DNA of 64,000 nucleotides from positions 1-64,000 of the forward strand of contig NZ_JAGSOH010000008.1 of NCBI RefSeq assembly GCF_018139625.1, given 5' to 3'. Shown here piece by piece: positions 49,626-57,792 of this stretch (position 1 is the stretch's first letter; each line of letters opens with the position of its first letter). The notes under the pieces are model-generated. The model saw only the letters and a program-made list of their open reading frames with translations. It was not told the origin of the DNA and ran no database searches. Source of the DNA: Actinospica acidithermotolerans. GTDB lineage: Bacteria > Actinomycetota > Actinomycetes > Streptomycetales > Catenulisporaceae. Both the position numbers and the translations under genes were made by a program.

Positions 49626-50183
49626 ATGGGACGTTGGGAGCCGAACGCGGTGGAGAGGCTGCAGTACGCGGCCGTGGCGCTGTTCCTGGAACGCGGGTAC
49701 GCCGAGGTGACGGTCGCCGAGATCGCCGAGCGGGCGGGACTGACCAAACGCACGTTCTTCAACCACTTCACCGACAAGCGCGAGGTGATCTTCGCCGGAG
49801 CCGCGGCGTTCGAAGCGGACATCGTCAAACACCTGACCGAAGTCCACGCCGACGCGAAGCCCCTCGACGCGGCCGTGCAGGCCCTGACCCGCGGCGGCCT
49901 CGACCTGACGAGGTACGGCGAGGCGGCTTGTGCCCGACGCCAGGTCATCGCCTCCTCACCCGAGCTGCAGGAACGCGAACTGATCAAAATGGCAGCCCTG
50001 GCGAGGGTCATCGCCAAGAAGCTCGAGGATCGCCTCGTACCGGGCAGAATCGCCCTGTTCTCGGCGCAGGCGGCGATCGCCGTGTTCACCGCCGCCTACG
50101 ATGCGTGGATCGACGACATCACCGCGGACTTCGCGACCCTGATGCGGCAATCGCTGGCCGACATGCATCTAGCCATCAGCTGA
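49626..50183 (+). CDS. TetR family transcriptional regulator
   Basis: A 185-residue TetR protein. Helix-turn-helix: VTVAEIAERAGLTKRTFFNHFTDKREVIFAGAAAFEAD. The TFFNHF wording is typical of a common actinobacterial subgroup. It diverges from the quinone oxidoreductase-like gene, with a paired operator between them, so it represses that gene and itself (inference). Confidence 0.9.
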   Translation: MGRWEPNAVERLQYAAVALFLERGYAEVTVAEIAERAGLTKRTFFNHFTDKREVIFAGAAAFEADIVKHLTEVHADAKPLDAAVQALTRGGLDLTRYGEAACARRQVIASSPELQERELIKMAALARVIAKKLEDRLVPGRIALFSAQAAIAVFTAAYDAWIDDITADFATLMRQSLADMHLAIS

Positions 50184-50280
50184 GCGGAGCCAAGGAAGAT
50201 CAGGAACCTCAAGACCATGCCGTGATCCTGAGGCCTGACGGAGAATCAGCCGGGATCAGCCCCCGCGGCCGGCGGTCAAG

Positions 50281-50943
50281 TCAGCTCCGGTCGGCGGCGC
50301 CCGTGCCGTCCAGGAAGTGGAGCACTGCCAGGACCCGCCGGTGGTCGCCTTCGGCTGCGGAGAGGTTCAGCTTGGTGAAGATGCTGTTGATGTGCTTGGC
50401 CACCGCGCTTTCGCTCACCACCAGGCATTCGGCGATGCCGGCGTTGGAGCGGCCTTCGGCCATCAGGGACAGCACTTCGCGTTCCCGGGCGGTCAGCCGG
50501 TCCGTCGGCCGGCCGTGGCGACGCAGCAGCAGCTGGGCCACCACCTCCGGGTCGAGAGCCGTCCCGCCCGCGGCCACCCGGCGCAGTGCCTCCAGGAATA
50601 CCTCCACGTCCGCGACCCGGTCCTTCAACAGGTAGCCGATGCCGGTCGTCCGGGTGGCCAGCAGTTCCGCGGCATAGCGCTCCTCGACGTACTGAGACAG
50701 CACCATGATGGCCACGTCAGCCCACTGCTGGCGGATCACCAGGGCCGCCCGGATGCCCTCGTCGGTGAAGGACGGCGGCATCCGCACGTCCACGATCACC
50801 AGTTCCGGGCGGTGCTGCTCCACCGCGGTCAGCAGCGCGTCCGCGTCGTGCACCGCTGCCACCACCTCGAATCCGGTGGTTTCCAGCAGCTTGGTCAGTC
50901 CGGCGCGCAGCAGGACGGAGTCCTCGGCGATCACGGTTCGCAT
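50281..50943 (-). CDS. NarL/LuxR-type response regulator
   Basis: A 220-residue regulator. The receiver has the acidic pair Glu7-Asp8, phospho-Asp52 (VIVDVRMPP) and Lys in LLKDRVAD. The LuxR helix-turn-helix is LTAREREVLSLMAEGRSNAGIAECLVVSESAVAKHINSIFTKL. It overlaps the 3' end of the kinase gene by 13 bp, so the two form a classic kinase-regulator operon. The ATG at 50943 lies inside the kinase coding end. Confidence 0.93.
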   Translation of the reverse strand: MRTVIAEDSVLLRAGLTKLLETTGFEVVAAVHDADALLTAVEQHRPELVIVDVRMPPSFTDEGIRAALVIRQQWADVAIMVLSQYVEERYAAELLATRTTGIGYLLKDRVADVEVFLEALRRVAAGGTALDPEVVAQLLLRRHGRPTDRLTAREREVLSLMAEGRSNAGIAECLVVSESAVAKHINSIFTKLNLSAAEGDHRRVLAVLHFLDGTGAADRS

Positions 50944-52241
50944 GGCAGGTCCACCTTAATCGTCGTCGGGCCGCCGAGCGGGCTGCTGATCCCGAAGCTA
51001 CCGTCCACCGACGCGGCCCGCTGCGCCAGGCCGGTCAGGCCGGTGCCCCGGCTCGCCTGCGCGCCGCCGATCCCGTCGTCCGTCACCGTGATCCGCAGCA
51101 CCGTGCCGTCCAAGCGCACGTCCACCTGGACGGCCGTGGCTCGGGCGTGCTTGTTCGCGTTGGCCAGGGCCTCGGAGACGATGAAGTACCCGACGGCCTC
51201 TACCGTGGACGAGACCCGGCGCGGCACGTCCACCGTCAGCCGCACCGGCACCGGGGAGCGCGCGGCGATGCCGGACAGCGCCGCGTCGAGGCCACGGTCT
51301 TCGAGCACCACCGGGTGCAGCCCGCGCACCAGCTCCCGTAGCTCGGTCAGCGCCTCCTTGGCCTCCTCGTGCGCTTCTTGCAGAGCCCGTCGGGCCGGCT
51401 CCGACAGCTCGTCCGCCAGGGTCGCCCGGGCCAGGCCGAGGTTCATCGCCAGCGAGACCAGCCGCTGCTGTGCGCCGTCGTGCAGGTCGCGCTCGATCCG
51501 GCGGCGCTCGACGTCGGCGGCGTCGAGCGCGCCGGCCCGGCTCTCGGTCAGCTTCGCCACCCGCTGGGCCAACTGCTCCGCCCGGCTCGGGCCGAGCAGT
51601 TCGGAGGCCGCCCGGGCATCCACCCGCACCGCGACCGAGACGATCCACGGGCCCAGATACACCAGGATCGCGCACAGCAGCACGATCCAGAGCTCCGCGC
51701 CGGCCCAGACGAGGCGTTCCGTCATGCCGAACACGTGCACGAGCACCCAGAACACCGCGGACGTCGCCAGGTACGTCAGCGCGGCGCCCCAGGCCAGCGC
51801 GCCGAGCAGGCCGAGCAGGTTCACGGCCGGCCCGACGACCAGGTGGTAGCACGCCTGCCGCCAGGTGCGCGGGGAACGCAGGTGATCGCGCAGCGCCGAC
51901 CACACACCGCCGGAGGATTCCGGGGACCGCTCGATCGTCGGCGGCTTCGGGATCCGCACCCCGAGCACCTCGTAGAAGCAGCCCCGGCGCAGCACCGTCA
52001 GCCACGGACAGAGCGCCACCGCCGCCGCCACCGAGACGAACGCGCAGGTGAGCACGGCCAGAAACGAGATCGGCGGGAAGAGGATCCACGGTAGCGCCAT
52101 GACGAGCAGCGGAAGCAGGTTCAGGCCCGCGGACAGGACGGTGAACCCCAGGTCGCGCCAGGCCCGGCGGCCCCACGGGCCGGCCAGCACGCTGCGGAGC
52201 GCTCTCGCTCTCGTTTCGGTGTGGGTGATGCCGGAGCTCAT
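50931..52241 (-). CDS. Sensor histidine kinase (HisKA_3)
   Basis: A 436-residue kinase with four or more membrane helices in the N-terminal half (residues about 30-200), including the actinobacterial sensor domain type (WRDLGFTVLSAGLNLLPLLVMALPW...). The phospho-His lies in RRRIERDLHDGAQQRLVSLAMNLG, and the ATPase domain has EALANANKHARA and GTGLTGLAQRAASVDG. This layout is found in kinases of the LiaS/DesK-like family that monitor the membrane. The start is probably ATG 52241; other upstream starts are possible. Confidence 0.92.
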   Translation of the reverse strand: MSSGITHTETRARALRSVLAGPWGRRAWRDLGFTVLSAGLNLLPLLVMALPWILFPPISFLAVLTCAFVSVAAAVALCPWLTVLRRGCFYEVLGVRIPKPPTIERSPESSGGVWSALRDHLRSPRTWRQACYHLVVGPAVNLLGLLGALAWGAALTYLATSAVFWVLVHVFGMTERLVWAGAELWIVLLCAILVYLGPWIVSVAVRVDARAASELLGPSRAEQLAQRVAKLTESRAGALDAADVERRRIERDLHDGAQQRLVSLAMNLGLARATLADELSEPARRALQEAHEEAKEALTELRELVRGLHPVVLEDRGLDAALSGIAARSPVPVRLTVDVPRRVSSTVEAVGYFIVSEALANANKHARATAVQVDVRLDGTVLRITVTDDGIGGAQASRGTGLTGLAQRAASVDGSFGISSPLGGPTTIKVDLPCEP

Positions 52242-52415
52242 GGAGCCCACCGTATAAGGCCTGATCATCGTTGGTCCATGACGCTGCCTACCGCTTGCAC
52301 CTGTACCCAGCACCACCCCGAAGACGGAAAGCCACGCTACTGATTCACCGGCCGGCGGCGGCCAGAGTGGTTCCCGGCCCGAACGATCGGGCGGTGCGAG
52401 AAGGAGACCACTGTC

Positions 52416-52925
52416 ATGCTCGGCACGCTGAATCAGCCGGATCGGCTCCGGTGTCCGGCCCGGTCCGGCGGCCCGGTCGGCCCGGGATCCCGCAGCACGC
52501 GCATCCGGCTCGGCCGGGCGTACGTCGCGGCAGGACTGCTCATGATCCCGTGGGTGCTCTTCCTGTCTCGCACTTTGCCGGCCGGCGCCACCGACTGCCA
52601 CTGGGCGCTGGCCTGGGTGGGCGTGGACAGCAGCGAGGCGCTGGCCCTGTTCGCCACCGGCTGGCTGCTGCTGCGCGCGGACAACCGGTGCGTCCTGGCG
52701 GCCACCGCCGCCGCGGTACTGCTGCTGACCGACGCCTGGCTCGATCTGACCTCGGCCGCATCGCGCGGCGAACTGCTCATCGCGATCGCGATGGCCGTCT
52801 TCGCCGAGGTCCCGATAGCCATCGCCTGCGCCGCGCTGGCGCTGCGGCTGACCCGCCACCCCTTCCCCCCGGCGGCCGAGACCGCCGGAACAACAGACAA
52901 GCAGGAGGAGCAGAGATGTCTCTGA
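52416..52925 (+). CDS. Small membrane protein of unknown function
   Basis: A 169-residue protein with about four hydrophobic helices from residue 35 (AYVAAGLLMIPWVLFLSRTL, ALALFATGWLLL, VLAATAAAVLLLTDAWLDL, LLIAIAMAVFAEVPIAIACAALAL). I do not recognise a family. The sequence after the first two helices (WLDLTSAASRGELLIAI) is typical of DoxX- or QacE-sized membrane proteins but has no catalytic signature. It overlaps the methyltransferase gene by 10 bp, so both work from one transcript. It diverges from the sensor kinase gene, which may control it. Confidence 0.78.
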   Translation: MLGTLNQPDRLRCPARSGGPVGPGSRSTRIRLGRAYVAAGLLMIPWVLFLSRTLPAGATDCHWALAWVGVDSSEALALFATGWLLLRADNRCVLAATAAAVLLLTDAWLDLTSAASRGELLIAIAMAVFAEVPIAIACAALALRLTRHPFPPAAETAGTTDKQEEQRCL

Positions 52926-53566
52926 CCCATGCCGCAACCCGCCGGGCCTCGCGCCGAACCGGCCTGACGGCCGCGGCCGGGCTCGCCGCCTTGGCCGCCG
53001 GCGCCTGGTGGTTCACCGACCAGGCGCCCTACCCCTACGCCCAACGCCGGCTGCTGGACCTGCAGTTGCCGTTCCTGGCCAAGGCGGACCTTGACCAGGT
53101 CCTGCAGCCCAGGCCCGGGGAGCGGATGCTCGAGATCGGCCCGGGCACCGGCCTGCAGACACTGCACATTGCGCCGCAACTGGGCACGGAAGGCCGGCTC
53201 GACATCGTGGACATCCAGCAGGAGATGCTGGACCACGTCATGGGCCGAGCTGCCGAGAAGGCACTGGACGTCGTCCGCCCGCACCGCGCCGACGCCCGCG
53301 AGCTTCCGTTCGAAGACCAGACCTTCGACGCGGTCTACCTGGTGACCGCGCTGGGCGAGATCCCCGAACCGGGCCGGGTGCTGGCCGCGGCGGCCCGAGT
53401 GCTCAAGCCCGGCGGCCGGCTGGTGGTGGGCGAGTTCTTCGACCGGCATTGGATCCCGTTCGGCCGACTGCACCGCCTGGCCGACACGGAGGGCCTGCAC
53501 CTGACCGCCCGCCGGGGCCCGAGCGTGGCCTATCTGGCCCGATTCCGCCCCTGCGCCGCGGCCTGA
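52916..53566 (+). CDS. SAM-dependent methyltransferase with N-terminal anchor
   Basis: A 216-residue class I methyltransferase (Methyltransf_11 type). Motif I is MLEIGPGTGLQT, then VDIQQEMLDHV, ADARELPFEDQTFDAVYLV and RVLKPGGRLVVGEFF. It begins with a hydrophobic helix (TGLTAAAGLAALAAGAWWF), so it is probably tethered to the membrane, unusual for a soluble-type methyltransferase and consistent with a lipid or quinone-like substrate. ATG 52916 follows GGAGGAG. Coupled to the preceding membrane protein. Confidence 0.9.
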   Translation: MSLTHAATRRASRRTGLTAAAGLAALAAGAWWFTDQAPYPYAQRRLLDLQLPFLAKADLDQVLQPRPGERMLEIGPGTGLQTLHIAPQLGTEGRLDIVDIQQEMLDHVMGRAAEKALDVVRPHRADARELPFEDQTFDAVYLVTALGEIPEPGRVLAAAARVLKPGGRLVVGEFFDRHWIPFGRLHRLADTEGLHLTARRGPSVAYLARFRPCAAA

Positions 53567-53607
53567 CGCATCCTCGAGGCGAGCCGGAGTCCGCGCCGCA
53601 GCTGTGA

Positions 53608-54456
53608 TCAGGCCTCTGCGAGGTAATCGCGGACGGTCTGCGGCTCGCGGGCGATGAGCGTGCGCAGGGCCGGGTCGGTGCCGGCGAAGAAGCCGCCCGC
53701 GGCGGCCTGGTACATGCCGAGCAGGAAGCGGGCCATGAACTCCGGCGTGCCGGCGGACGTCTGGGCCTTCACCCAGTCCTCCGGGTCGAGGATTTCGAGG
53801 CGGACGGCTCGGCCGGTGACGTCCGAGGCGATACCTGCGATGTCTTCGAAGGTGGGTGCGCTGCTCGCGGTGATGGTCACCGGGCCGTCGTAGGCTCCCT
53901 CGGAGAGAATGATCGCCGCTGCGGCCTCGGCGGCGTCGCTGCGCGCGGTCCATGACACGGGTCCTTCGGCTGGCACGGCAATGACGCCCGTCTCGCGCCA
54001 CGGCCCGAGGAGCCACTGCAGGCTGTGCATGTAGAAGCCGTTGCGCAGCGAGGTCCATGCCAGCCCTGATTCGGCGAGGATCTGCTCGGTCGCGGCGTGG
54101 TCGCGGCCCGGCCGGAAGGGCGTGTCGGGTGACGCGCCTTGGTGGCTCGTGTAGAGGACCCGCCCGACGCCGGCGCTCACGGCGGCGTCGATGGCGCAGC
54201 GGTGCAGTGCGACCGCGTCGGCGGCCGGATCGCTCGAGGACACGAGCAGCAGCTGGTCCGCGCCGGCGAACGCCTCGGGCAGCGAGTCCGGGGCGGTGTA
54301 GTCGCCGTGCCGGACCGCGATGCCGCGCTCGGCGAAGGGCCGGGCCTTCTCAGTGTCCCGCGCGACGACCGCGATCTGCGCGGCGGGCAGGTGCTTGAGC
54401 AGGTGTTCGACGGTAGCCCCGTTCAAAGCGCCGGTTGCTCCGGTAATGACGATCAT
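53608..54456 (-). CDS. NAD(P)-binding NmrA-like reductase
   Basis: A 282-residue atypical SDR of the NmrA/HSCARG-QOR2 type: IVITGATGALNGATVEHLLKH at the nucleotide site (TGATGxLG form), VLYTSHQGA, and FYMHSLQWLLG in the catalytic region, without a Tyr-x3-Lys pair. Such proteins act as NADPH-dependent quinone reductases or redox sensors. ATG 54456 has GAGGAG upstream; an in-frame GTG four codons before does not. It diverges from a TetR gene. Confidence 0.88.
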   Translation of the reverse strand: MIVITGATGALNGATVEHLLKHLPAAQIAVVARDTEKARPFAERGIAVRHGDYTAPDSLPEAFAGADQLLLVSSSDPAADAVALHRCAIDAAVSAGVGRVLYTSHQGASPDTPFRPGRDHAATEQILAESGLAWTSLRNGFYMHSLQWLLGPWRETGVIAVPAEGPVSWTARSDAAEAAAAIILSEGAYDGPVTITASSAPTFEDIAGIASDVTGRAVRLEILDPEDWVKAQTSAGTPEFMARFLLGMYQAAAGGFFAGTDPALRTLIAREPQTVRDYLAEA

Positions 54457-54504
54457 GGTGCTCCTCACCTCATGCTTCCAGCGGAATCAATTCCATAGTA
54501 TCAC

Positions 54505-54538
54505 CGATAACATCAGCGCTACCGGAAAAGTGTTATCG
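54505..54538. promoter_or_regulatory. Candidate TetR operator at the NmrA promoter
   Basis: CGATAACA (54505-54512) and TGTTATCG (54531-54538), perfect 8-bp arms with an 18-bp spacer, between the divergent reductase and TetR genes and 8 bp before the TetR start. Confidence 0.55.
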
Positions 54539-54545
54539 TTGACAC

Positions 54546-55280
54546 ATGGCTGAGGCGATCGACACCCGGAACGGCGCTCGGGAACGGATCGTCGACGCCG
54601 CCGCGGCGCTTCTCAGCGAAGGAGGCCAGGCGGCCGTCACCACCCGGGCCGTGGCCGAACGCGCCGGAGTCCAGGCGCCCGCCATATACCGGCTCTTCGG
54701 CGACAAGGACGGCCTGCTCGACGCCGTCACCGAGCACGTCATGACGGGCTTCGCCACGGCGAAGGCAGCGGCTGTGGCCGGCTCAGGCCGCGTCGACCCG
54801 GTCGAGGACCTGCGCCTCGGCTGGGACATGACGATCGATTTCGGCCTCGCCAACCCGGACCTGTACGTGCTGCTCAGTGATCCGGCTCGCGGACAGCGGT
54901 CCGCGGCGACGCAGGCGGGAATCCGGCTGCTCGCCGAGCGGGTCCACCGAGTAGCGCTCACCGGACGCCTCCGGGTCAGCGAGGAAGACGCCGTAGAGCT
55001 CATCCACGCGGCGGGGACCGGCGCGATCCTGACCATCCTCGGGCGCCCCGCAGCGCAACGCGATCGCCGTCTCGCGGACAGCATGTTCGATGCCGTACTT
55101 CACCGGATTCTCGCCGCCGCCGACGCTCCTCGGGACGCGACGAAAGCCAACGCCATCGCGCCGGCGGTCGCGCTTCGCGCGCACACCGAGCAGGTCCACG
55201 CGCTAAGCCCGGGCGAGCGAGCGCTGCTCGCCGAATGGCTCGAACGGATCATCGAGGTGGAGCGAGCCGCGGGAAGATGA
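54546..55280 (+). CDS. TetR family transcriptional regulator
   Basis: A 244-residue TetR protein. Helix-turn-helix: AVTTRAVAERAGVQAPAIYRLFGDKDGLLDAV. The C-terminal domain is longer than that of the other TetR proteins in the window. It lies beside the divergent NmrA-like gene, its likely target. It ends at a strong terminator. Confidence 0.9.
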   Translation: MAEAIDTRNGARERIVDAAAALLSEGGQAAVTTRAVAERAGVQAPAIYRLFGDKDGLLDAVTEHVMTGFATAKAAAVAGSGRVDPVEDLRLGWDMTIDFGLANPDLYVLLSDPARGQRSAATQAGIRLLAERVHRVALTGRLRVSEEDAVELIHAAGTGAILTILGRPAAQRDRRLADSMFDAVLHRILAAADAPRDATKANAIAPAVALRAHTEQVHALSPGERALLAEWLERIIEVERAAGR

Positions 55281-55305
55281 TCAGCGCGGCTGTGCATACC
55301 GATGC

Positions 55306-55342
55306 GTCGGCCCCCGGATCCGAGAGGCGTCCGGGGGCCGAC
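55306..55342. terminator. Intrinsic terminator
   Basis: GTCGGCCCCCGGA (55306-55318) and TCCGGGGGCCGAC (55330-55342) form a perfect 13-bp stem with an 11-nt loop, 26 bp past the TetR stop. It can also serve the convergent secreted-protein gene ending at 55434. Confidence 0.88.
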
Positions 55343-55433
55343 GATTCATCGCGCGCTCAGCGGCGGCCGGTTCGCGGCGTCGGCTGAGGGCGCTGCCCGT
55401 CCGCTACCCAAGGGCGGCAGGCAGTTTCCGCGG

Positions 55434-57338
55434 CTACGACGTGGCGACGTCGTCGTACAGGGTGTAGGTCGGGTCGCCGGGGTAGTTGTCGTCCTTGTTG
55501 GTCAGGGTCAGGGTGTAGGAGTGCCCAGCCGTGATCGCGTGGGTGACCTTGGTCCAGGCTGCGCTGGCGGCGCAGGTCTTGGCCAGCACGGTCGTGGTGG
55601 TGCCGGATGTGTTGTCCTTCAGCGTGGCCGTGGCCCAGTCGTAGGTGACCGTGTCGGGGCAGAAGTTCTCGTACCAGAACGTCAGGGTCGTGTTCCCGGA
55701 CGCGGCGGTGAAGGTCTGCGCGAGCGTGGAGGTGTTGCTGGGGTTGCTGTTGCCCAGCTCCGCCGCGTAGGTGCCCGAGTGGGCGCCCGAGCTGACGACC
55801 GAATAGGTGCCCGCGGGCGTCCAGCCGGAGAGGCTGCCGGTCTCGAAGCCGCCGTTGACGACCGCGTTGCCGCCGCCTCCGCCGCCGCTACCGGCGACGG
55901 TCCAGGAGACCGTGGTCGAGCCGGCCGCGCCGGTGGTGTCGGTCGCGGTGACCGTGGCGGTGCCGGTGCCCGCGGTGGTCGGCGTGCCGGAGATCAGGCC
56001 GCTGCTGGAGTTGATCGAAAGGCCGGCGGGCAGGCCGGAGGCCGACCAGGTGAAGGTCTGGCCGGAGGCCGAGTCGGTCGCGCTCATCTGCAGCGAGGCC
56101 GCGGTGCCCGCGGTCCAGGACTGGGCGCCCTGGCCGGCGACGGTCACGGTGTTCCCGCTGTGGGTCAGGATCGGGTGCGAGATCGAGCACGCGTTGGTGT
56201 CGTTGGACCAGCTGGCCTGCTCGGCGAAGGTGCCGTCGCCCATCGTCACGTTGGCCGCGCCGCCGGTGGTGCCGGGGCTGATCCAGGCGCACTCGTCCGA
56301 GTTCTCCTCGCCGTTGTACGAGCTGCCCGAGACCTGGTTGGTCCAGCCGCCCGCCGGGTTCTTGTCGGACATCATCTCGTGCCACTCGTGGCCGAGCGTC
56401 ATGGTCCAGCCGTCGAGGGTTCCGGGCGAGTTGACGAAGCCGACGCCGCAGCCCGCGCCGGAGTCCATGTTGTACGGCTGGTTGCTGAACGCGAGGTCGC
56501 CGTACGGGGAGTTGACCGCGCCGCCCGTCAGGGAGCTGTCGCCGGTGTAGTCGTGCCAGGCGCAGTAGTTGTTCTGGTAGCTGTCAGGGTTCGTACCCGT
56601 CGGCGAGAGGATCACGTAGTACGTGTAGCGGTTCGAGGCCGCGGTGGTGTTGCCGAAGTGCGCGGCGGCGTTGACCGCCTCCTGGCCGAGCTGGTTGCCC
56701 GACGCGGTGCTCGGAGAGGCCCCGGAGTTGTCGTACCAGACGCCCGAGAGCACGCCGCCGGTCTGGTAGGGCACGAATGCGGCGTTCGACGGGCAGCTGG
56801 TGGCGCCGGCCGAGACGTTCGGCCCGTCGCACCACTGGGTCAGGTCGGCGGACCACAGTTCGTTGCCGGTGCCGATGCCCTTGAACATCTGCTGCGCGAC
56901 GGGCGCGCCCCCGTCCGGGTCGCCGGAGAAGGTGGCGTTGCCGTTGGCGTCGGTGCCCTCGGTGCCCCACTGGCTTCCGTAGAAGACCAGGTAGACCTTG
57001 TTCTTGCCGCTGTTGACGCCGACGCCGTCGACGCCGCCGCCGTAGGACAGCGTCTCGGGGCCGGTCGCGACCTGCGGCGCGACATGGTGCGTGGCGGCGT
57101 ACTGGTTCATCTTCGCCTGCTGCGCCCGGGTCGGGATGACCCCGTGCCGGTACGGGTGCTGATAGGCGGGCGAGTACGGGTTGGCGGTCGCGGCGGCAGC
57201 GGCGCCGGAGTGGGTGGCGGCGGTCGCAGCCGAGGCCGGGCTGAGCGCGGTCACCGTCAGAGCGGTGGCGAGCGCCGCGGCCCCGGCCAGAGACGCGCGC
57301 GCGATGCGGCGTCGGGCCGTGCTTGACTTGTGGATCAC
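55434..57338 (-). CDS. Secreted protein with Ig-like and C-terminal binding domains
   Basis: A 634-residue exported protein. An N-terminal signal peptide (RRRIARASLAGAAALATALTVTALSPASAATA) is followed by an Ala-rich linker and a catalytic-looking region of about 300 residues (VYLVFYGSQWG, NYCAWHDYTGD, LGHEWHEMMSDKNPAGG, NSDECAW). Then comes a He_PIG-type Ig domain (SGLPAGLSINSSSGLISGTPTTAGTGTATV), a Gly linker, and a beta-sandwich resembling a carbohydrate-binding module (VVNGGFETGSLSGWTPAG). The His/Glu cluster in GHEWHE resembles that in secreted EXORDIUM-like or metalloprotease-like proteins, but it is not a standard HExxH. The GTG start at 57338 has GAGGGG upstream. Confidence 0.85.
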   Translation of the reverse strand: MIHKSSTARRRIARASLAGAAALATALTVTALSPASAATAATHSGAAAAATANPYSPAYQHPYRHGVIPTRAQQAKMNQYAATHHVAPQVATGPETLSYGGGVDGVGVNSGKNKVYLVFYGSQWGTEGTDANGNATFSGDPDGGAPVAQQMFKGIGTGNELWSADLTQWCDGPNVSAGATSCPSNAAFVPYQTGGVLSGVWYDNSGASPSTASGNQLGQEAVNAAAHFGNTTAASNRYTYYVILSPTGTNPDSYQNNYCAWHDYTGDSSLTGGAVNSPYGDLAFSNQPYNMDSGAGCGVGFVNSPGTLDGWTMTLGHEWHEMMSDKNPAGGWTNQVSGSSYNGEENSDECAWISPGTTGGAANVTMGDGTFAEQASWSNDTNACSISHPILTHSGNTVTVAGQGAQSWTAGTAASLQMSATDSASGQTFTWSASGLPAGLSINSSSGLISGTPTTAGTGTATVTATDTTGAAGSTTVSWTVAGSGGGGGGNAVVNGGFETGSLSGWTPAGTYSVVSSGAHSGTYAAELGNSNPSNTSTLAQTFTAASGNTTLTFWYENFCPDTVTYDWATATLKDNTSGTTTTVLAKTCAASAAWTKVTHAITAGHSYTLTLTNKDDNYPGDPTYTLYDDVATS

Positions 57339-57570
57339 GGGAATCCCCTCAATGGTGGATACCGCGCCGGTACCTGGGTGAGGACCGGCGCGCCGGGGTC
57401 GGCCGGGTGTTCCGGGCGCGCGGGTTTGCCGCGACGCGTCGGAGCACACGGACGTCGTGGTGTCACGGGATATCTGGGTATGCAGCGGGAACTGCGGGTA
57501 GGTACAGGCCGGAGAAGTGCGGGTGGGCGCGGCGCCGCCGTCGGCCTGGACCGGCGATCGCCTGGTGAGA

Positions 57571-57599
57571 AAATTAATGAAAGCTGAAAACGGGGTCAA
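57571..57599 (-). promoter_or_regulatory. Sigma-70-type promoter of the secreted protein gene
   Basis: Read on the minus strand, TTGACC (57594-57599), a 17-bp spacer and TAATTT (57571-57576). It lies in an AT-rich patch upstream of the GTG at 57338 and would give a leader of roughly 225 nt. Confidence 0.55.
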
Positions 57600-57735
57600 T
57601 CCTTGAAGTCGGCAAGAAGTTGTTAAGACGCCTGCAGATTCGCGCGGACGAGCGCTCCGCGTCGGGAGGGGTCCGGGGTCGGTGACCCGCACCGCGCACG
57701 GTCTTGATCAACGGCCGCCTACCGCAACCGCGGCC

Positions 57736-57787
57736 GGTCAGGGCGCGGACGGCTCGGGCCCGGTCAGGGCGCGGACGGCTCGGGCCC
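57736..57787. repeat. Two tandem copies of a 26-bp repeat
   Basis: A 26-bp unit beginning GGTCAGGGCGCGGACGGCTC is repeated exactly at 57736-57761 and 57762-57787. It ends 6 bp before the stop codon (at 57793) of the minus-strand LuxR-type regulator. Confidence 0.85.
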
Positions 57788-57792
57788 GGCCG

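Larger units (their letters stand above)
57339..57792. other. Intergenic region upstream of secreted protein
   Basis: This 454-bp region holds no gene that I can support. It contains the probable promoter of the secreted-protein gene (57571-57599), an AT-rich patch at 57565-57630 that stands out in this GC-rich DNA, and two direct repeats (57736-57787) just downstream of the LuxR-type regulator's stop codon. Confidence 0.6.

Noticed and set aside
50184-50280. Possible terminator between TetR and the response regulator
   Set aside because: The partly complementary CAGGAACCTCA and TGATCCTGAGG segments are too imperfect and widely spaced to call.
50931-52937. A 668-residue version of the sensor kinase starting at 52937
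   Set aside because: The extra N-terminal part is antisense to the membrane protein gene at 52416 and is low-complexity; the membrane-sensor domain starts near 52241.
56360-56400. GHEWHE in the secreted protein as a classical HExxH zinc protease site
   Set aside because: The spacing between His residues is HExH, not HExxH, and no third ligand motif is clear.
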